Shown one piece after another: positions 26,696 through 38,544 of a DNA stretch of 64,000 bases. The DNA lies in contig ML976982.1 in the NCBI GenBank assembly GCA_010015675.1, forward strand, positions 1,499,059 to 1,563,058. The letters are read 5' to 3'. This DNA is from Byssothecium circinans (taxonomy: Eukaryota > Ascomycota > Dothideomycetes > Pleosporales > Massarinaceae). Made by a program: the position numbers and the translations under genes. Positions within the stretch are counted from its first letter, which is position 1; each line of letters begins with the position of its first letter. The notes beneath the pieces are model-generated. The model saw nothing but the letters and a program-made list of their open reading frames with translations, made no database searches and was not told the origin of the DNA.

Positions 26696-28024
26696 TCACT
26701 CAAAGAACTGATTCTTCGGCCTTGGCAAACCAAGATGCTCTCTCAAAGTCTTCCCTTCATACTCCTTCCTAAACACCCCACGACGCTGCAACTCCGGAAT
26801 CAACTTTTTGGTAACACTTTCAAGTCCCTCTGGTACGAAAGGAAACGTGACCGTAAACCCATCAGCCGCGCCGGCATCCAGCCAGGTCTCAAGCTCGTCC
26901 GCAACGCTTTCCGGCGTCCCCACAAAAGCAAGGCCTGCATAGCCTCCAAGCCTCGATGCCAGCTGTCGCACCGTCAGCCCCTCTTTCTCTGCCAAGCTGA
27001 TCACACCAGCCTGACTCGATTTGCTCGCATTCGTCTCCGGTATGTCTTTTGGCAACGGCCCGTCGGGGTCAAATCTCGATGCGTCGGCTCCAAGTGCTAT
27101 GGATAGCGAGGCGATAGCAGAATCGTAGTGCACCAGACTATCCAGCTTCAACCTCTTCTGTTTCGCATCTTCAATCGTATTTCCGATCACGATAAGCGCT
27201 GCGGGCAAAATTTTCAAGTGCTCCGGATTCCTCCCTGCAGCCTTCGCCCTCCCCTTGATATCATCATACAGCGCCTTCCCCGCCTCGATGTCCCTCGGTG
27301 AGCAGAATACCGTCTCCGCAGTCTCAGCAGCGAGTTGGCGTCCCGGTTCCGACTGACCAGCCTGTACAATGACAGGCCATCCTTGCACAGGCCGCGCAAT
27401 ATTCAACGGTCCTCGTACTTTCAGTTCATCGCCTCTGTGGTTCAGGACATGCATCTTCTCGGGATCGAGGTATGTTCCGCTCTCTTGATCGCGTATGAAT
27501 GCATCGTCGGCGAAACTGTCCCACAGCCCAGTAACGACGTCGTAGAACTCTCTTGCGCGCTTATACCGCTCACTATGCTCGACATGCTCGTCAAGCCCAA
27601 AGTTCTTCGCCGACTCAGGGTTCCCGGTCGTGACGATATTCCACGCTGCCCTGCCTTCGCTCAGATGATCCAAGCTAGCGAAGCGGCGCGCAATGTGGTA
27701 CGGTTCATCATACGTCGTACTCGCCGTTGCTGCCAGCCCAATGCGCGTCGTCACCTGAGATAGAGCGGACAGCAGCGTGAAGGGCTCAAAGGATGTCACG
27801 GTATGGCTTCGCTTGAGCGCTTCAACTGGCATATTGAGCACGGCAAGATGGTCGGCCATGAAGAAGGCGTCGAACTTTGCGGCTTCGAGTGACTGGATGA
27901 AAGAGATGAGATGCTTGAGATTGAAGTTCGCATCCGGGTAAGCGCCGGGGTATCGCCAGGCTCCGGTATGGAGACTGACTGGGCGCATGAAGGCCGTTAA
28001 GTGGAGTTGCTTTTTTTCTGACAT
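26696..28024 (-). CDS. FMN-dependent monooxygenase, NtaA/SnaA/DszA type
   Basis: 442 residues, no intron. Flavin-dependent two-component monooxygenase of the bacterial luciferase superfamily (nitrilotriacetate monooxygenase / desulfurisation enzyme branch); it uses FMNH2 supplied by a separate reductase. Visible motifs: HTGAWRYPGAYPDANFNLKH near residue 19, FDAFFMADHLAVL, ATASTTYDEPYHIARRFASL, DHLSEGRAAWNIVTT, and VQAGQSEPGRQLAAETAE, all standard for this branch. Length matches the family. The substrate cannot be read from the sequence. The family is mainly bacterial; the absence of introns and strong bacterial resemblance make an old horizontal transfer plausible. Start is the first ATG and fits the family N-terminus. 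Confidence 0.9.
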   Translation of the reverse strand: MSEKKQLHLTAFMRPVSLHTGAWRYPGAYPDANFNLKHLISFIQSLEAAKFDAFFMADHLAVLNMPVEALKRSHTVTSFEPFTLLSALSQVTTRIGLAATASTTYDEPYHIARRFASLDHLSEGRAAWNIVTTGNPESAKNFGLDEHVEHSERYKRAREFYDVVTGLWDSFADDAFIRDQESGTYLDPEKMHVLNHRGDELKVRGPLNIARPVQGWPVIVQAGQSEPGRQLAAETAETVFCSPRDIEAGKALYDDIKGRAKAAGRNPEHLKILPAALIVIGNTIEDAKQKRLKLDSLVHYDSAIASLSIALGADASRFDPDGPLPKDIPETNASKSSQAGVISLAEKEGLTVRQLASRLGGYAGLAFVGTPESVADELETWLDAGAADGFTVTFPFVPEGLESVTKKLIPELQRRGVFRKEYEGKTLREHLGLPRPKNQFFE

Positions 28025-29905
28025 GTCGGCGGTTTATTATCAAAGCTGTGATGCTTTAAAGGGGCTGGGTGCGTAAGATTCGCTTTTGGTGTTGTTCGGA
28101 TGGAACGTTGTTGATATATGTCTGGATGCTGGTCAAGATTACAAATCGAGAATGGTTGCGATCACGACATAGGTGTGTATAGGTGGGGTGCTTATTGCAC
28201 TGCTGATTTGTAGCTCTCCAATCGCGAGGCAGGCGTCCGCATTATACGTAAGGTTTCCCCTCCAGGTGCCTTATCTCCGAGGGTGAGCATAAGTAAACAT
28301 GGGAATACCCTTTGTGATACTCTGTGGTAGACCATGTTGGTGTGGTATCGTGGAAGTCGAAGTATAAAGTCTGAAATATCCGAGCTACAGAAATCTAATC
28401 GCAAGGGGTAGATCCAAGTTAGGTGGAGGCGATAGTGAAGAGACCATTTATACTCAAAATGGTTTTTCTGCAGACTGATTAGTGAGTATGCCCTCAAGAA
28501 CGTAGTTCATCTCGAAAGCACACTGCAGCGCTAGTCCCAAAAGGGTACAGCACGATAACTCATGACTAGCATTGAATGACGTGCTCATGCAACATGTGGA
28601 GTTCCATCCATACTACTTTTTGTCCTTTCTAATCAGTTGAGATGTCTGCGATGAACGAGCACACTCTGCTTCTTCGTAGTGCGTCAAAATCTGCGCCGGA
28701 GCAGTCGGATCCCTCTACGGATGCTATTTTGGCACGAAGGGCACCTTTACAACTAGAAAGCGGGAAGACCAAAACTTGTCGAAATGCTGATTAGCTCTTC
28801 TCCAACCCGCTCGAGTGACATAATGATGGCCGCTCATCCAAGGAAGGATGTGTCCGGCCCTTCCGGGACTTCCGTTGAATGGCTGTTGGCGTAAGTAGTT
28901 ACGGAGGTATAATCGTAGCTACCGAGCCCTATTTGACTCTTTGCAAGTGACTTCCTCTGCTATTTGATGGGATGGTCATGTTTCTGGCGGTAATTGATGA
29001 TGTTGAGCGCTCAAATGTTGTTTGAAGATTTCCTAGGCTGAGAACGAGTGGTAAAAGGCGCTAGACTTATCCCGGAATAGCGCCATTATGTCATCTTCCG
29101 TCTCACACTTTCTCCGTCGATGGCTACTTCTCCTCTGCTCTTCCCGGATCCTGTTCATCGCCGATCCATTAGTGATTTTGTAACCCCCCTTTACACTCCA
29201 ATTGTATGACCTAACTATTTTCTATCTAGTCTTCGTGAGCCTACGGGATCAGGAGTAAAAATTGTCGTATTCGACGAAAGCATCCCGAGGGGAAGACCGA
29301 GCCTCAATGCCTACAGAGCATCCACTCGTTCTAAAAGCGCCAACCGTATCGAGACTATCGCAAACAGCTACCGCAATGTGTTTCTCCTATGAAGCCGTTA
29401 GATCCGATCTGTCGCTATTAGCCGACTAGTTCCATATTACTCTACATCACGCAGCGTCCAAATGAAACCGCCAAAGACATATAAATATTCGCCTGGTACC
29501 TGACCTGACTCAATATGGCACAAGACTACTAATTTAAGAAGCATTGATGTCGTTGTTGATGCACCTTAATCTATTATATGTATGGGCGTCGTATCCAGGT
29601 GCATTTGGACTCCGCCAGTATGGGCCTGCATACGATTTGAACTTCAGCCTGTTCCACGATTACGAACAATGGTATGTTGAGGTTGCAACCTTCCATTTCT
29701 ACACGCCTTCCTGTGCTGATCATCTCTTGAAGAAGCCTAGGTTTCGTGAAGGCTATTAAGCACGAGCAAGGCGTCGGTTCCGACGTGCGCAAACTTTTGG
29801 TCGCGAGGCCATCGTCTCTCCTCAAATACCTGGGATTCTCGTCGCTACCGGTTCGTGACTTGAATGTGCATGTCATTCCAGCGATCAATCACGACTAAAG
29901 CTACC
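28025..29905. other. 1.9-kb region with only small doubtful frames
   Basis: No firm gene. A 50-codon frame at 28642-28794 plus (MSAMNEHTLLLRSAS start) and an intron-like pair at 29180-29229 (GTAACC donor, CTAAC branch, CTAG acceptor) next to protein-like DESIPRGRPSLNAYRAST hint at small genes or relics. The frames across that intron do not match, so no model is offered. The last 200 bp form the promoter of the Agd3 gene. Confidence 0.4.
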
Positions 29906-32128
29906 ATGGCAAACTCGCCAAAGTCGTTCATCCACTGCTGCGTGGCTGCCTTGTTGCTCGCACATACTGTGCATGCAGTTGTCACGATCCAGAGCACCCT
30001 ACTGATTCTCTCTCGCGATCCGAATGCGACCTTGTCGGGCACCGCAGTCCTTCAGGGCTACGGCATCCCGTACCAAGTCATTAATCTCGCACTTCCTGCA
30101 GCTGGCTTCCCTCAACTCAATTCCACGCCTGATGCTGGAAACTTTGGCGGTATTGTCGCTGTTAGCTCGCGTAGCTATACGAACGGCGATGATTGGAACA
30201 CAGCACTGAACGAGAAGCAATGGCAAGAGTTGTATAGCTATCAAGAGGCATTTGGAGTAAGGATGGTGCGGCTGAACTCCTGGCCGAGCGAGAAAGACTT
30301 TGGAGTGCAAAGTACTGGTGGATTAGTCACTGCAGATCAACCCATTGCTATCACAAATAACAAGGCCTTTCTGAGCGCCAATATTATTTCGTAAGTGCCA
30401 GCTGTTGAGGTCTTTCTAGTGCTTTAGACTAACCCACATTACAGGAATGCCCAAATGAGCACATTGAACTTGAGAAAATACCCAGCGAAGATCACAAACA
30501 CCTCACTTGCAACAGAGATCGCGACATTTGGCAGCGGGACCTCGAAGACTACGGCAGCTGTTATGAACAAATTCCCAAGCGGCCGCGAGCAGCAAGTGTG
30601 GTTCACAACCTTTGATCCGAATCTAATCTCCTCAACACTTCTCTCGCATGCATGGATTCACTGGGTTACACGCGGACTTTTCCTCGGTTTCCGACGTGTC
30701 TACTTGAATACCCAGGTCGACGACGTCTTTGTTAAGACAGAGCTATACCAGACCGGCAAGTCTTTTCGAGTCGCAGTCGACGACCTCAAAGCGCACGTAA
30801 CATGGACGAAAGAAGTTAATTCAAAGCTTCCGCCTGGCTCCTCATATACGATTGAACTCGGACACAATGGGAATGGCAATATTGAAGAAGCAGTCGAGCA
30901 CGACTATGACAGTGAAACCGCCCAATGCGACCCTCAAGAAGGCGTAGACTATGCCGATCAAATTGACGGCCCACCGGAATACATGAAACCAATTGGAACT
31001 GGGAAAGACCTATGGGACAAAAAGTTCAAGAACTATTCATGGTCGCTTAGGTGCTCGAATCTCGACCCCATGCTAGTATATCTTGCGGATAAGTCCAATA
31101 GACAGAATTACTACCACGTCTCACACACATTCACCCACGAAGATCAAACGAATGCGACGTATGCCGACGTTGTGAAAGAAATCACTTGGAACCAAGAGTG
31201 GTTCAAGCGCATCGGCTTCGCAGACGCTGACTTTTCATCCCATTTCTCACCCAAGGGCCTGATCCCACCCGGCATCACTGGGCTCCACAATGGCGACGCC
31301 CTCCGTGCTTGGGTCGAAAACGGCATCATCTATGCCGTCGGAGACAATGCACGCCCAATCCTCATGAATGTCCCGAGCCGTAAATCAGATTACCACCCAA
31401 TAAACACTAACGTCAAGGAGAACGGGTATGAGGGTGTATACATCATCGCTCGCTTTGGTTCCTCAATCTACTACAACTGCGACACAACCGACTGCGTGAA
31501 CACTGAGTGGAAAGCCATTGCCGGCGGGACGGGCGACTTCAATGCACAGCTCGAGTACGAGAAGACGACGAATGCGAAGTATTTGCTCGCACTCAGATGG
31601 GATCCGTATATGTTCCATCAGGCGAACATGAGGGTTAGCGATTTGAAGGAGTCTACGTGGTTGGGGAAGACGAAGAAGTGGAGTTTGTTGATGGCTTGGA
31701 CGGAGGCGGTTGTGTATGAAGTTGTGAGACTGTAAGATACCTCGCCCTTTTCTTTTGACGTTTCCCTACATTTTGGTTATGACATGAGGTGTAGTTGATT
31801 ATACTAATGTGACTGCAGGACTGAGTGGCCCATAATAACGCTCAAGCACGACGATGTTGCAAAAGCCATCATCGCCCGCAGGACTTGCGATGAATGTGCG
31901 CCTAGTCTCTCGTACCAACTTTCGGATGACAGGAAGTCGATTACGGGTATCACTGTTAGCGCGAAGAACACGAAATGCGAGACTGCGATCCCGGTCACTG
32001 TACCGAGTGATGTGAGTAGCGCGGCGAGCGCAAAGAAGGAGCAAGTTGGAAAGGATCCATTGACGCTTTGGGTGACGCTTAATGGCGGCGCGAAGACGTA
32101 TACGCTAGCCAGTGCAGTGAAGATATAG
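29906..32128 (+). CDS. agd3: Agd3-type secreted polysaccharide deacetylase (CE18)
   Basis: About 693 residues from three exons: 29906..30390, 30445..31731, 31819..32128 (donors GTAAGT, GTAAGA; CTAAC branch; CAG acceptors). In Aspergillus fumigatus, Agd3 removes acetyl groups from N-acetylgalactosamine units of galactosaminogalactan, making the adhesive cationic exopolysaccharide. Visible: signal peptide in MANSPKSFIHCCVAALLLAH (start ATG in ACCATGG context, preferred over an upstream in-frame ATG at 29864); a Rossmann-like N-terminal domain; FTTFDPNLISSTLLSHAWIH; the catalytic NTQVDD motif; and the metal-binding HTFTHE motif, followed by EITWNQEWF. The usual galactosaminogalactan cluster partners are not visible nearby. 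No catalytic residue appears lost. Confidence 0.88.
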
Positions 32129-32411
32129 GAGAGCATGACTGCTGACAGCGGTCCGAAGAGAAGAATAAGGAGGCCTTGAAATTGCGTTGTTTCTAATATT
32201 CAATCCGATTCTTAACTTTCCCCCCCCCCGTATTCGTTGTTGCTGTTGGTTGCGGACGCTGCTTCTGTTTCACACCTTATGCACGTGGTGGCGCTGTTTG
32301 CCCTTTCTCTACCACCAAACCTGCTCCTATAAACTCCTCCTTTCGCAGTTTCACCGCACCTCACTTCAGTCCACCTCGTCCTAACGCAATAACACGCAGT
32401 CTACATAAACG

Positions 32412-33207
32412 ATGGCCGCTACAACTCCCACTGCCGCCTCCGATGTTGGCTGGGCCGTTCTCCAAAAGCACTATGACCAGTACAACAACTATGCGAGCGC
32501 TGACGACTTCCTCGATCGTGATCCCCGCAACGAAAAGGTTCTCTACCCCGACATGCGCAATATCTGGAAGTTGGCGGCTCTGGCGCACCGACCAGCGTAC
32601 AAGGACAAGTGGCTGTTTTGGTACAATGGGCTGGAGTCGGTGGGGCGCCTTCGTGACAACAAGAACCTCATCGGCAAGGTTAGCTCTGGCGGCTTGGGTG
32701 GCAATGGAGCTCCGAAGGCTGCGATGGCGTATGATTTCGGCGGTGGCCAGTCTCAATAGTAAGTTGACGACAATTACGAGCCTGCCTCTAACCACAGCAG
32801 TCATGGCGAGAACAATTTCATGACCAATGCAGCCGGCAACGCCCATGGTAGAAAGGAGAACAAACCTCCCGCACCTTTCTTCAGCAGCCAGTCCAGGCAC
32901 GAGCACAAGGAGTTCAAGCACGCGCAGCGAGAGACCGAACGTTTTGCCCTCGCCAACGGCCTCATAGGTATGCATTCAACTCCAGCTTTCCCCTTCCAAT
33001 TATCACCGGAAGATTCAGCACCAGTATCGAAACTGACGGTTTTTAGCTCCTCCATCAGGCGCTGGACCGAATTGGGCGGCGAATCGCGAGAAGACGCTGG
33101 CGAAGTATGCGAAAACTACGGCGAGGAGACACGCGAAGCACCAGAGGAACGAGAGGGCCAGGGCTGCGGGCAAGATTCCGGAGCACGATACGTATCGCCC
33201 ACAATAG
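32412..33207 (+). CDS. conserved-looking hypothetical protein
   Basis: About 224 residues from three exons: 32412..32758, 32801..32967, 33047..33207; introns have GTAAGT and GTATGC donors. I do not recognise the family. Visible: an N-terminal segment with DVGWAVLQKHYDQYNNYASA and DRDPRNEKVLYPDMRNIWKL, a Gly-rich middle (GKVSSGGLGGNGAPKAAM), then a basic, His/Arg/Lys-rich C-terminal half (QSRHEHKEFKHAQRETERF; RHAKHQRNERARAAGK) that could bind nucleic acid. The first intron ends in CAGCAG, and either acceptor keeps the frame, adding or omitting one serine. No signal peptide or membrane segment. Confidence 0.75.
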
Positions 33208-33969
33208 AAGCCCAAGGTACACAGGGTGAAAGACGCGCAAGTGAAATGGAGCGTGGGAACGTCCTCGATGGAGAGGGCCCACGACGACACGGAAACGAGG
33301 ACACGATCTACCGATTCGACATGGCTTATCGAATGGCATGGACTGATGATACTGTCACTGAGTGGTAACTTGAGAAACTATAGCTTAAAGTATGATATGT
33401 ACCTTTCTTTCAAGCTCATACTACCAATTAATGCGCTACCCATCCATCATCTCTACCTTAAAAGAGCACTGACTGATGTGTCCCTTCTCGAGCTCCTCCG
33501 ATCGCCGTTATCTCCTCTATTGTAGCATCGGCGTCACTAAGAAGTTTCTCAAGGCCGCTTCATCCTCGGATTTAATTCCCGAGGTTCCTACGTGCGAAAG
33601 CCACTCATGTTCAACCCATCCACCCAAAATGCATGATTTCTAGAGGCCTAGCAGACAGGAAGTGTTTAGCGAAAAGTATTACTACCTCTCGTCCAAAGCA
33701 ATCTCGTTCCATAACTATACTCTTTACCAAGTCTCTTGGAATATTATCTTGAGAGACAGAGATTAATAACGACCATATTTGAGTCTCATGTCATCAGTCT
33801 CTGAGGTTTCATGCTTTCGCCATGTTTTATTACCTCATGAGCTTCGTTCCGTCGACGTCGATCATAAATCCCTCCACCGAGCTTCAAAAACCAGTCGCTA
33901 GATCATCTCTCTTTCCTCTCTTTTCAAAACAGGTTGAAATCTTTACGCCCTTTTCTTCCCCTTCTTCCT
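33208..33969. other. intergenic region, no gene seen
   Basis: Convergent 3' flanks of the hypothetical gene and the membrane-protein gene. An antisense frame at 33015-33339 and the plus frame running past 33207 are shadows of the spliced gene. Confidence 0.5.
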
Positions 33970-35108
33970 CTAGTTTACCCCTTCACCAAGCCATCCTTCC
34001 CTCAAACACCACATTATTCCTATCGTAGCCCCCGGTCCCACCGCCACGAGCAGCACCGCACAAGCCACCCCAAAAGTCGCTAATCCCTTCACATCCTTCG
34101 CACTCCAAGCCAACCAAAGAAACGTCGAGCCACCCACAAACAACTGATCGAAAACCAACGTCCTCCTCATCCTCTCTCCCCACGAATCCACCGTATACGC
34201 ATTCGGATCCGAAAGCGGCTGTGGCCAAAAGACCGTCGGGAATGGGTAGGGGCACTGGATAAGCGTGTATATCCACATGATAGCCGGGGAGAGAATGAGC
34301 GGTGCCATTATTAACCGCAAGTTCTTCTGGTACCCGGCGATATTGAAGGTAGGCAAAGGCGTTATTTTGCGGAGTCCAATGACAACGTAGTAGAAGATGG
34401 TAATGCGGAGAGGGTAGAGTTGCCATAGCCATGTCCAGCAATGTCGTTCTTCAAATGTAGGTGCAAGCATCATACCAGCCAGTGGAACGTTGTGGAAGAT
34501 CAGAATACCGACGAGAAAGACCCAGGCTCCAGCGATATCGATCTTTTTCTCCGCCGCGTTCACGTGCTGCTTCGGCAGGCCGAAGATGATGTTGCAGAAG
34601 TAGTAGATGGGCACAAATACACCTCCGCCACCAAGTTGCGCAATCGTCATGAAGACTGCCGGGCTTTTGATCGATCAGCATACGCATCTCATCTTACTCG
34701 TCACCCAAGGCAGGAGAGCGGGAGATGCGGAACTTACTACCAAACCGGCCCTCCCTTAATTCCAACCCTCAAACCCTCCAGCGCAAAAATCGTGTATATA
34801 ACCCCAATATCGCTCATGAAATTGAACATCTGCCACCGGCTCACGTCGTCATAGCCAAAACTCGCCGGCGCAAACCCGACCGTGATATCTTTAAACACCT
34901 CGTCTAGAAACCCAATCCAATGGAATTTTTGCAGAATCGGCGTTTTGCCGTGCGGATGCGAGATGTAGCCTGATGCGCTCGGTGGTGGGAATTTTAGCAC
35001 GAAAGTTGGGATGTCCATGGATCGGAAACATATTCCCGCTAGCACAAGGAAGATGGAGGCTGGGAATGCGCGATGGAGGCGCGAGGGTGGAGATGGAGAG
35101 GGCGGCAT
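33970..35108 (-). CDS. polytopic membrane protein of unknown function
   Basis: About 354 residues from exons 35108..34738 and 34663..33970. The 74-nt intron has a GTAAGT donor and a CTGAT branch but an unusual AAAAG acceptor; this is the acceptor that keeps the reading frame (joint VWYPAVFMTIAQLGG). About seven hydrophobic segments: FPASIFLVLAGICF at the N-terminus, FMSDIGVIYTIFALE, VFMTIAQLGGGGVFVPIYYF, IDIAGAWVFLVGILIF, ITIFYYVVIGL, LIMAPLILSPAIMWIYTLI, and TFGVACAVLLVAVGPGATIG. Between the first two are SASGYISHPHGKT and ITVGFAPASFGYDDVSRWQM. It resembles integral membrane proteins sometimes found in fungal secondary-metabolite loci, but I cannot name the family. No backbone enzyme is next to it. 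Confidence 0.72.
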
Positions 35109-35191
35109 GGTGGTGTGCGGAGATGGAGAGGAGAGAGGAAGAGGTAAAGAATAGGATGAAAAGTCGATGGGGGCTTATACTGCGTCCCGTC

Positions 35192-35450
35192 AACTCTGAC
35201 AAGACAAATAGGATTACCGGCAGGGATTATACGAGGGGCAGTAGCTAATAAGGTAACTGAAATATTACGATCTAGCAGCGATTCGTCTTAAACCTGAAAA
35301 TTTTTTTCTTAATGTTCTCTTATATTTTCAAGCTCTAGCTAATTAAAATAGTAGGATAAAGAGTTTACCACTATAATACGCCAATTAAAGAGGCCGCATA
35401 AAGTACAACTTACTATCCTAACTGGTAACCCTGTTTCTCCGGTCAGAGTT
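35192..35450. mobile_element. MITE-like AT-rich element with degenerate terminal inverted repeats
   Basis: A 259-bp AT-rich island whose two ends are inverted repeats. The left end aactctgac...ggattacc and the inverse of the right end aactctgac...gggttacc match at about 22 of the outer 27 positions, with weaker pairing further in. Most mismatches are A/G or T/C, as RIP would make. No coding capacity. No clear target-site duplication is seen. It sits 84 bp upstream of the membrane-protein start codon, so it is within that gene's promoter. Confidence 0.5.
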
Positions 35451-35663
35451 AATAAGACACAGTATCTATAGCATTGACTCCTGCGTGTTGTCAACTCCGG
35501 GGCGTTGCCGGATGTACTTCGTGCACGGAGTTGGCGGGAAGAGCTCCAGTGCTTATGGTTCCTTAACACATGCTTGGCATCTGAAGCAAAAGTTTGGCGT
35601 ACTTTGTATCATCCGACATATGTGGAACGTCTCTAGACTTTTAGACCATGACTGTACGTGCGC

Positions 35664-36435
35664 TTATGAAGGCTCTACGCTAGCGAGAAGATTCTTGAGA
35701 TCTTCAACTTTGTGGTTTTTCACGAACGCCTCGATATCGGCAAACGGGGTCGTCTTGATCTTGCTAACGAGAGCTTGAGGAAGCGGTCGATAGTGCTTTG
35801 AGGGTCGATTTTGATCTTGTTGACTAACATCTTCAGCCGATCACCTCTCAGCGACTTCAGCGTGATTTCGAGGACGGTAGGTGCTGTCTCCTTGGGAAGA
35901 AGGGCGGCAACGCCGGAGAGGTCGAGGGCTTCGCGCTTCGTGCTGGCAGCCTTGACTTTGTCAAGCTTTGAGTTCTCGAGAAAGCCAGCAATGATGGCTA
36001 AGGTAGTGGTGTCTCCCTTTGTGACCTTGCTGGATCGATGTCGGGCATGACTACCCTCTCGGGGCTAATGATGGCTTGTATATTGCCAACCAATTCCGCG
36101 ACACCCGTCGGGTCACATCCATGGAGTAGCGATATGAGCTGCTCAACGTTCAAGTTCGTGATGAACGTCGCAACAAGCGTAGCCGTGTTGGCATCTGAGC
36201 TCGGGAGCAAACTGCTGAGATCTGGGACGCCACCCCGGGCGACCTTTCTCTTGCTAGCACTGAGAAGGTTCATGAGCTCCTCTGGAGTGCGCGCCTGCAA
36301 TAGGTTCTCGATTTGGTTCAATAGATCTCTGGGGATTACTTGAGGGGAATCCACGCTTCGCAAGGCCGTGGCAGCCGTCAAGGCCGACAGGGCGGCGAAA
36401 TAGAGGATCGACTTGACACTTGACAACATTTTCAA
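35664..36435 (-). pseudogene. secreted hypothetical protein with two frameshifts
   Basis: Begins with ATG at 36435 and a clear signal peptide (SILYFAALSALTAATA). Then come helical, leucine-rich segments without cysteines (TPEELMNLLSAS, NLNVEQLISLLHGCD). The first frame stops at 35998, but protein-like sequence continues in the next frame from about 36030 (LAIIAGFLENSKLDKVKAAS ... LKMLVNKIKIDP). It changes frame again near 35774, continuing FADIEAFVKNHKVEDLKNLL to a stop at 35664. Each break needs a single lost base. Total coding length would be about 257 codons. No family recognised. The breaks may be real mutations or assembly indels. Confidence 0.6.
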
Positions 36436-38544
36436 AATGCTAGAACGAATAACGTAGCTAGAGTGAATAGAATGAAGGAAAGGTGGAATGAAGAAAAATC
36501 GAAGTGGTGAACTGTGCTTGGACTACAAAGCTAGACAATGGGACTCAACAGGATAACACAATTTTATAGATTGGATAGGGCGGGCAAGGGCGCCCAGGAG
36601 TCAATCCATCCGCCGGAGGATTCTGCGCGTTGAACCTGCGCGTGTCGAAGGGAAGAGGCTTAGTTTCGTTTGGTGATCCGTTAGGTCTTGAAACGGAGTG
36701 GTAGGCATGGTATGGACCGTTCGGGGGCCATGAAACGGCGAAAATATCCGTTAACTTAAGGCCGGGTACAAAGATAATGATGCCTTCAGGGTATACAGAA
36801 TTGAATTGAACGTCTCGCATATTATTTTGAGAGGGCAGATAGCAAGGCAATGCGGCAAGAGGAAGATGGTACTAGCAGCATAAGCGGGACGACCGGGAGT
36901 TTCAAGTAACAAGACCTTAAAAACAAACCTTGTCTATTCAAAACTATCGACGACGCAAGAGGGGACTATAGAAGGGACGAATATAGGTGTTTCAAGGCAT
37001 ATAGGGGGAGCATCACGTGAGCACCTGAGTAAGAAAGGCGAAAGCTGCGATGAGACGAAAGAAAATTATGACTGGATGAAATCCAACAGGCAACACCACG
37101 TCTCGGCTTGAAAGTTGATCAGTGAAGCACGAAAACGGCAAGCATAGTTGTCGGGCTTGTCACGTGCTTGATGCTTTGTTTTGGTCAGGCCAGAAGAATC
37201 TACCCTCGAGCTTGAAATTCAGATGATCTGGTGGTCATCGTCCGCGGCGCTTGGCATTGTCTGACCACAACACTGATACTTGCAGGATAGCCTGGTGGGA
37301 TCTTTCGTCTTGGACCAGGAGCTATTTCGGCTCTTCATGTACGCGGACAATACCGTAAAGATTATGCAGTGCGCCCTGGGTGTTTAACCAGTTCGGTTGT
37401 TTTCAGACGCCTTGGGGACTGGGCGTAATAGAGAGCCTGGGCGTGGTATATTTGAGAAGGAAGGTCAGCATTTGTCCTATCGGATGCGGGCGGAAGGTTG
37501 GAGCTTGGCTGGAGTTAGAAGCGTGGCTGGAGCGAAGAAACGCGGCCTCTTGCCTCCGCGGCTCCGATACTTCTTTATTCGCCCTGCTACTCTGACATGG
37601 CATCTCGGACGTGTTTGTGATAGGGAAGGTGAAAAAGTTTCCCGTCACGGATACGTCGCTGACCATCGGTGTGGTATTGTGAGGGGCTACGATGGAGGAG
37701 GGACGGAGAGTTGAGGCGTATGGAAGGGAGTTTGACTGACAGATGGGATATGGGAAGTAGTAGCGTGCCAAGAATGTAAGACGAGAGATTGAATGATGTG
37801 TATCGCTTCAGTATGGAAGAGTGAAGCATTGTGGTGACGAAATAGTACTATTTGTGGGGAACAGTTTGTATGGCTCGCAGTAACTCTCATCAACCAAACC
37901 ATCGTCACCTGCTAGACTACTTCTATCAATTCCTAGGCTTCACCGGGATATCGGTATTATGCTACGCTACCTAGGTACTATCCCGTATTCTTCTATATAC
38001 CGCAGAGTTACACTCCCCTTCTCTACCCTGCTCTCTCTGTTGCATCAGCTTAATAAGGCTGCAAGGTTTCCGAATCGGCTTTGTATATGTATGTATCCAC
38101 GGGGGTGCTACGGTCCACAGTTGCATTGAAACAAGTAATGGCTGCAACACCCCGCCTTTACTGCAGATGACTGTATTCCGTATTCCCTTACCCTAGTATA
38201 AGTCCAATACTCACGCGCACGGGTGGAATTAGAGTCACGTCTTTTCAGCACCCGCACTCTTAGTCGTTAAATGCCACAATTAAATTCATGTGTAGGGCGT
38301 TATTGGTTAGTTAGAGACGCAATTTCACGTGATTCCAGCTTCTGTCGTATCCAATACGCTCCGTGAGTAGTATGACTCGAGACTCAAGTTGGACTTGATA
38401 TTTACCCCACTTGAACGGGACCCCGGATCCTGAATTACCCGTTATACGTGTAGTATAACTCACAACAACCCTCTCAAAGTTTTCTAAAACACTCGCCATT
38501 ACTTTCAACGCTTCGTGTAGGTAAGAACCGATAGTACCAACGAT
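36436..38544. other. 2.1-kb region with no convincing gene
   Basis: Frames of 60-120 codons occur on both strands (for example 36545-36850 minus, 37397-37714 plus, 37403-37771 minus), but none shows a known motif or splice structure. The left end is the promoter of the frameshifted secreted gene; the right end is the promoter of the dehydrogenase gene. Confidence 0.45.

Noticed and set aside
29120..29400. Two-exon small gene with a good-looking intron 29180-29229
   Set aside because: The frames of the two sides do not match across the splice; a stop follows at once.
32820..33368. 182-codon plus-strand frame
   Set aside because: Its first part is exon 2 of the spliced gene at 32412; the remainder is a read-through of intron and out-of-frame exon 3.
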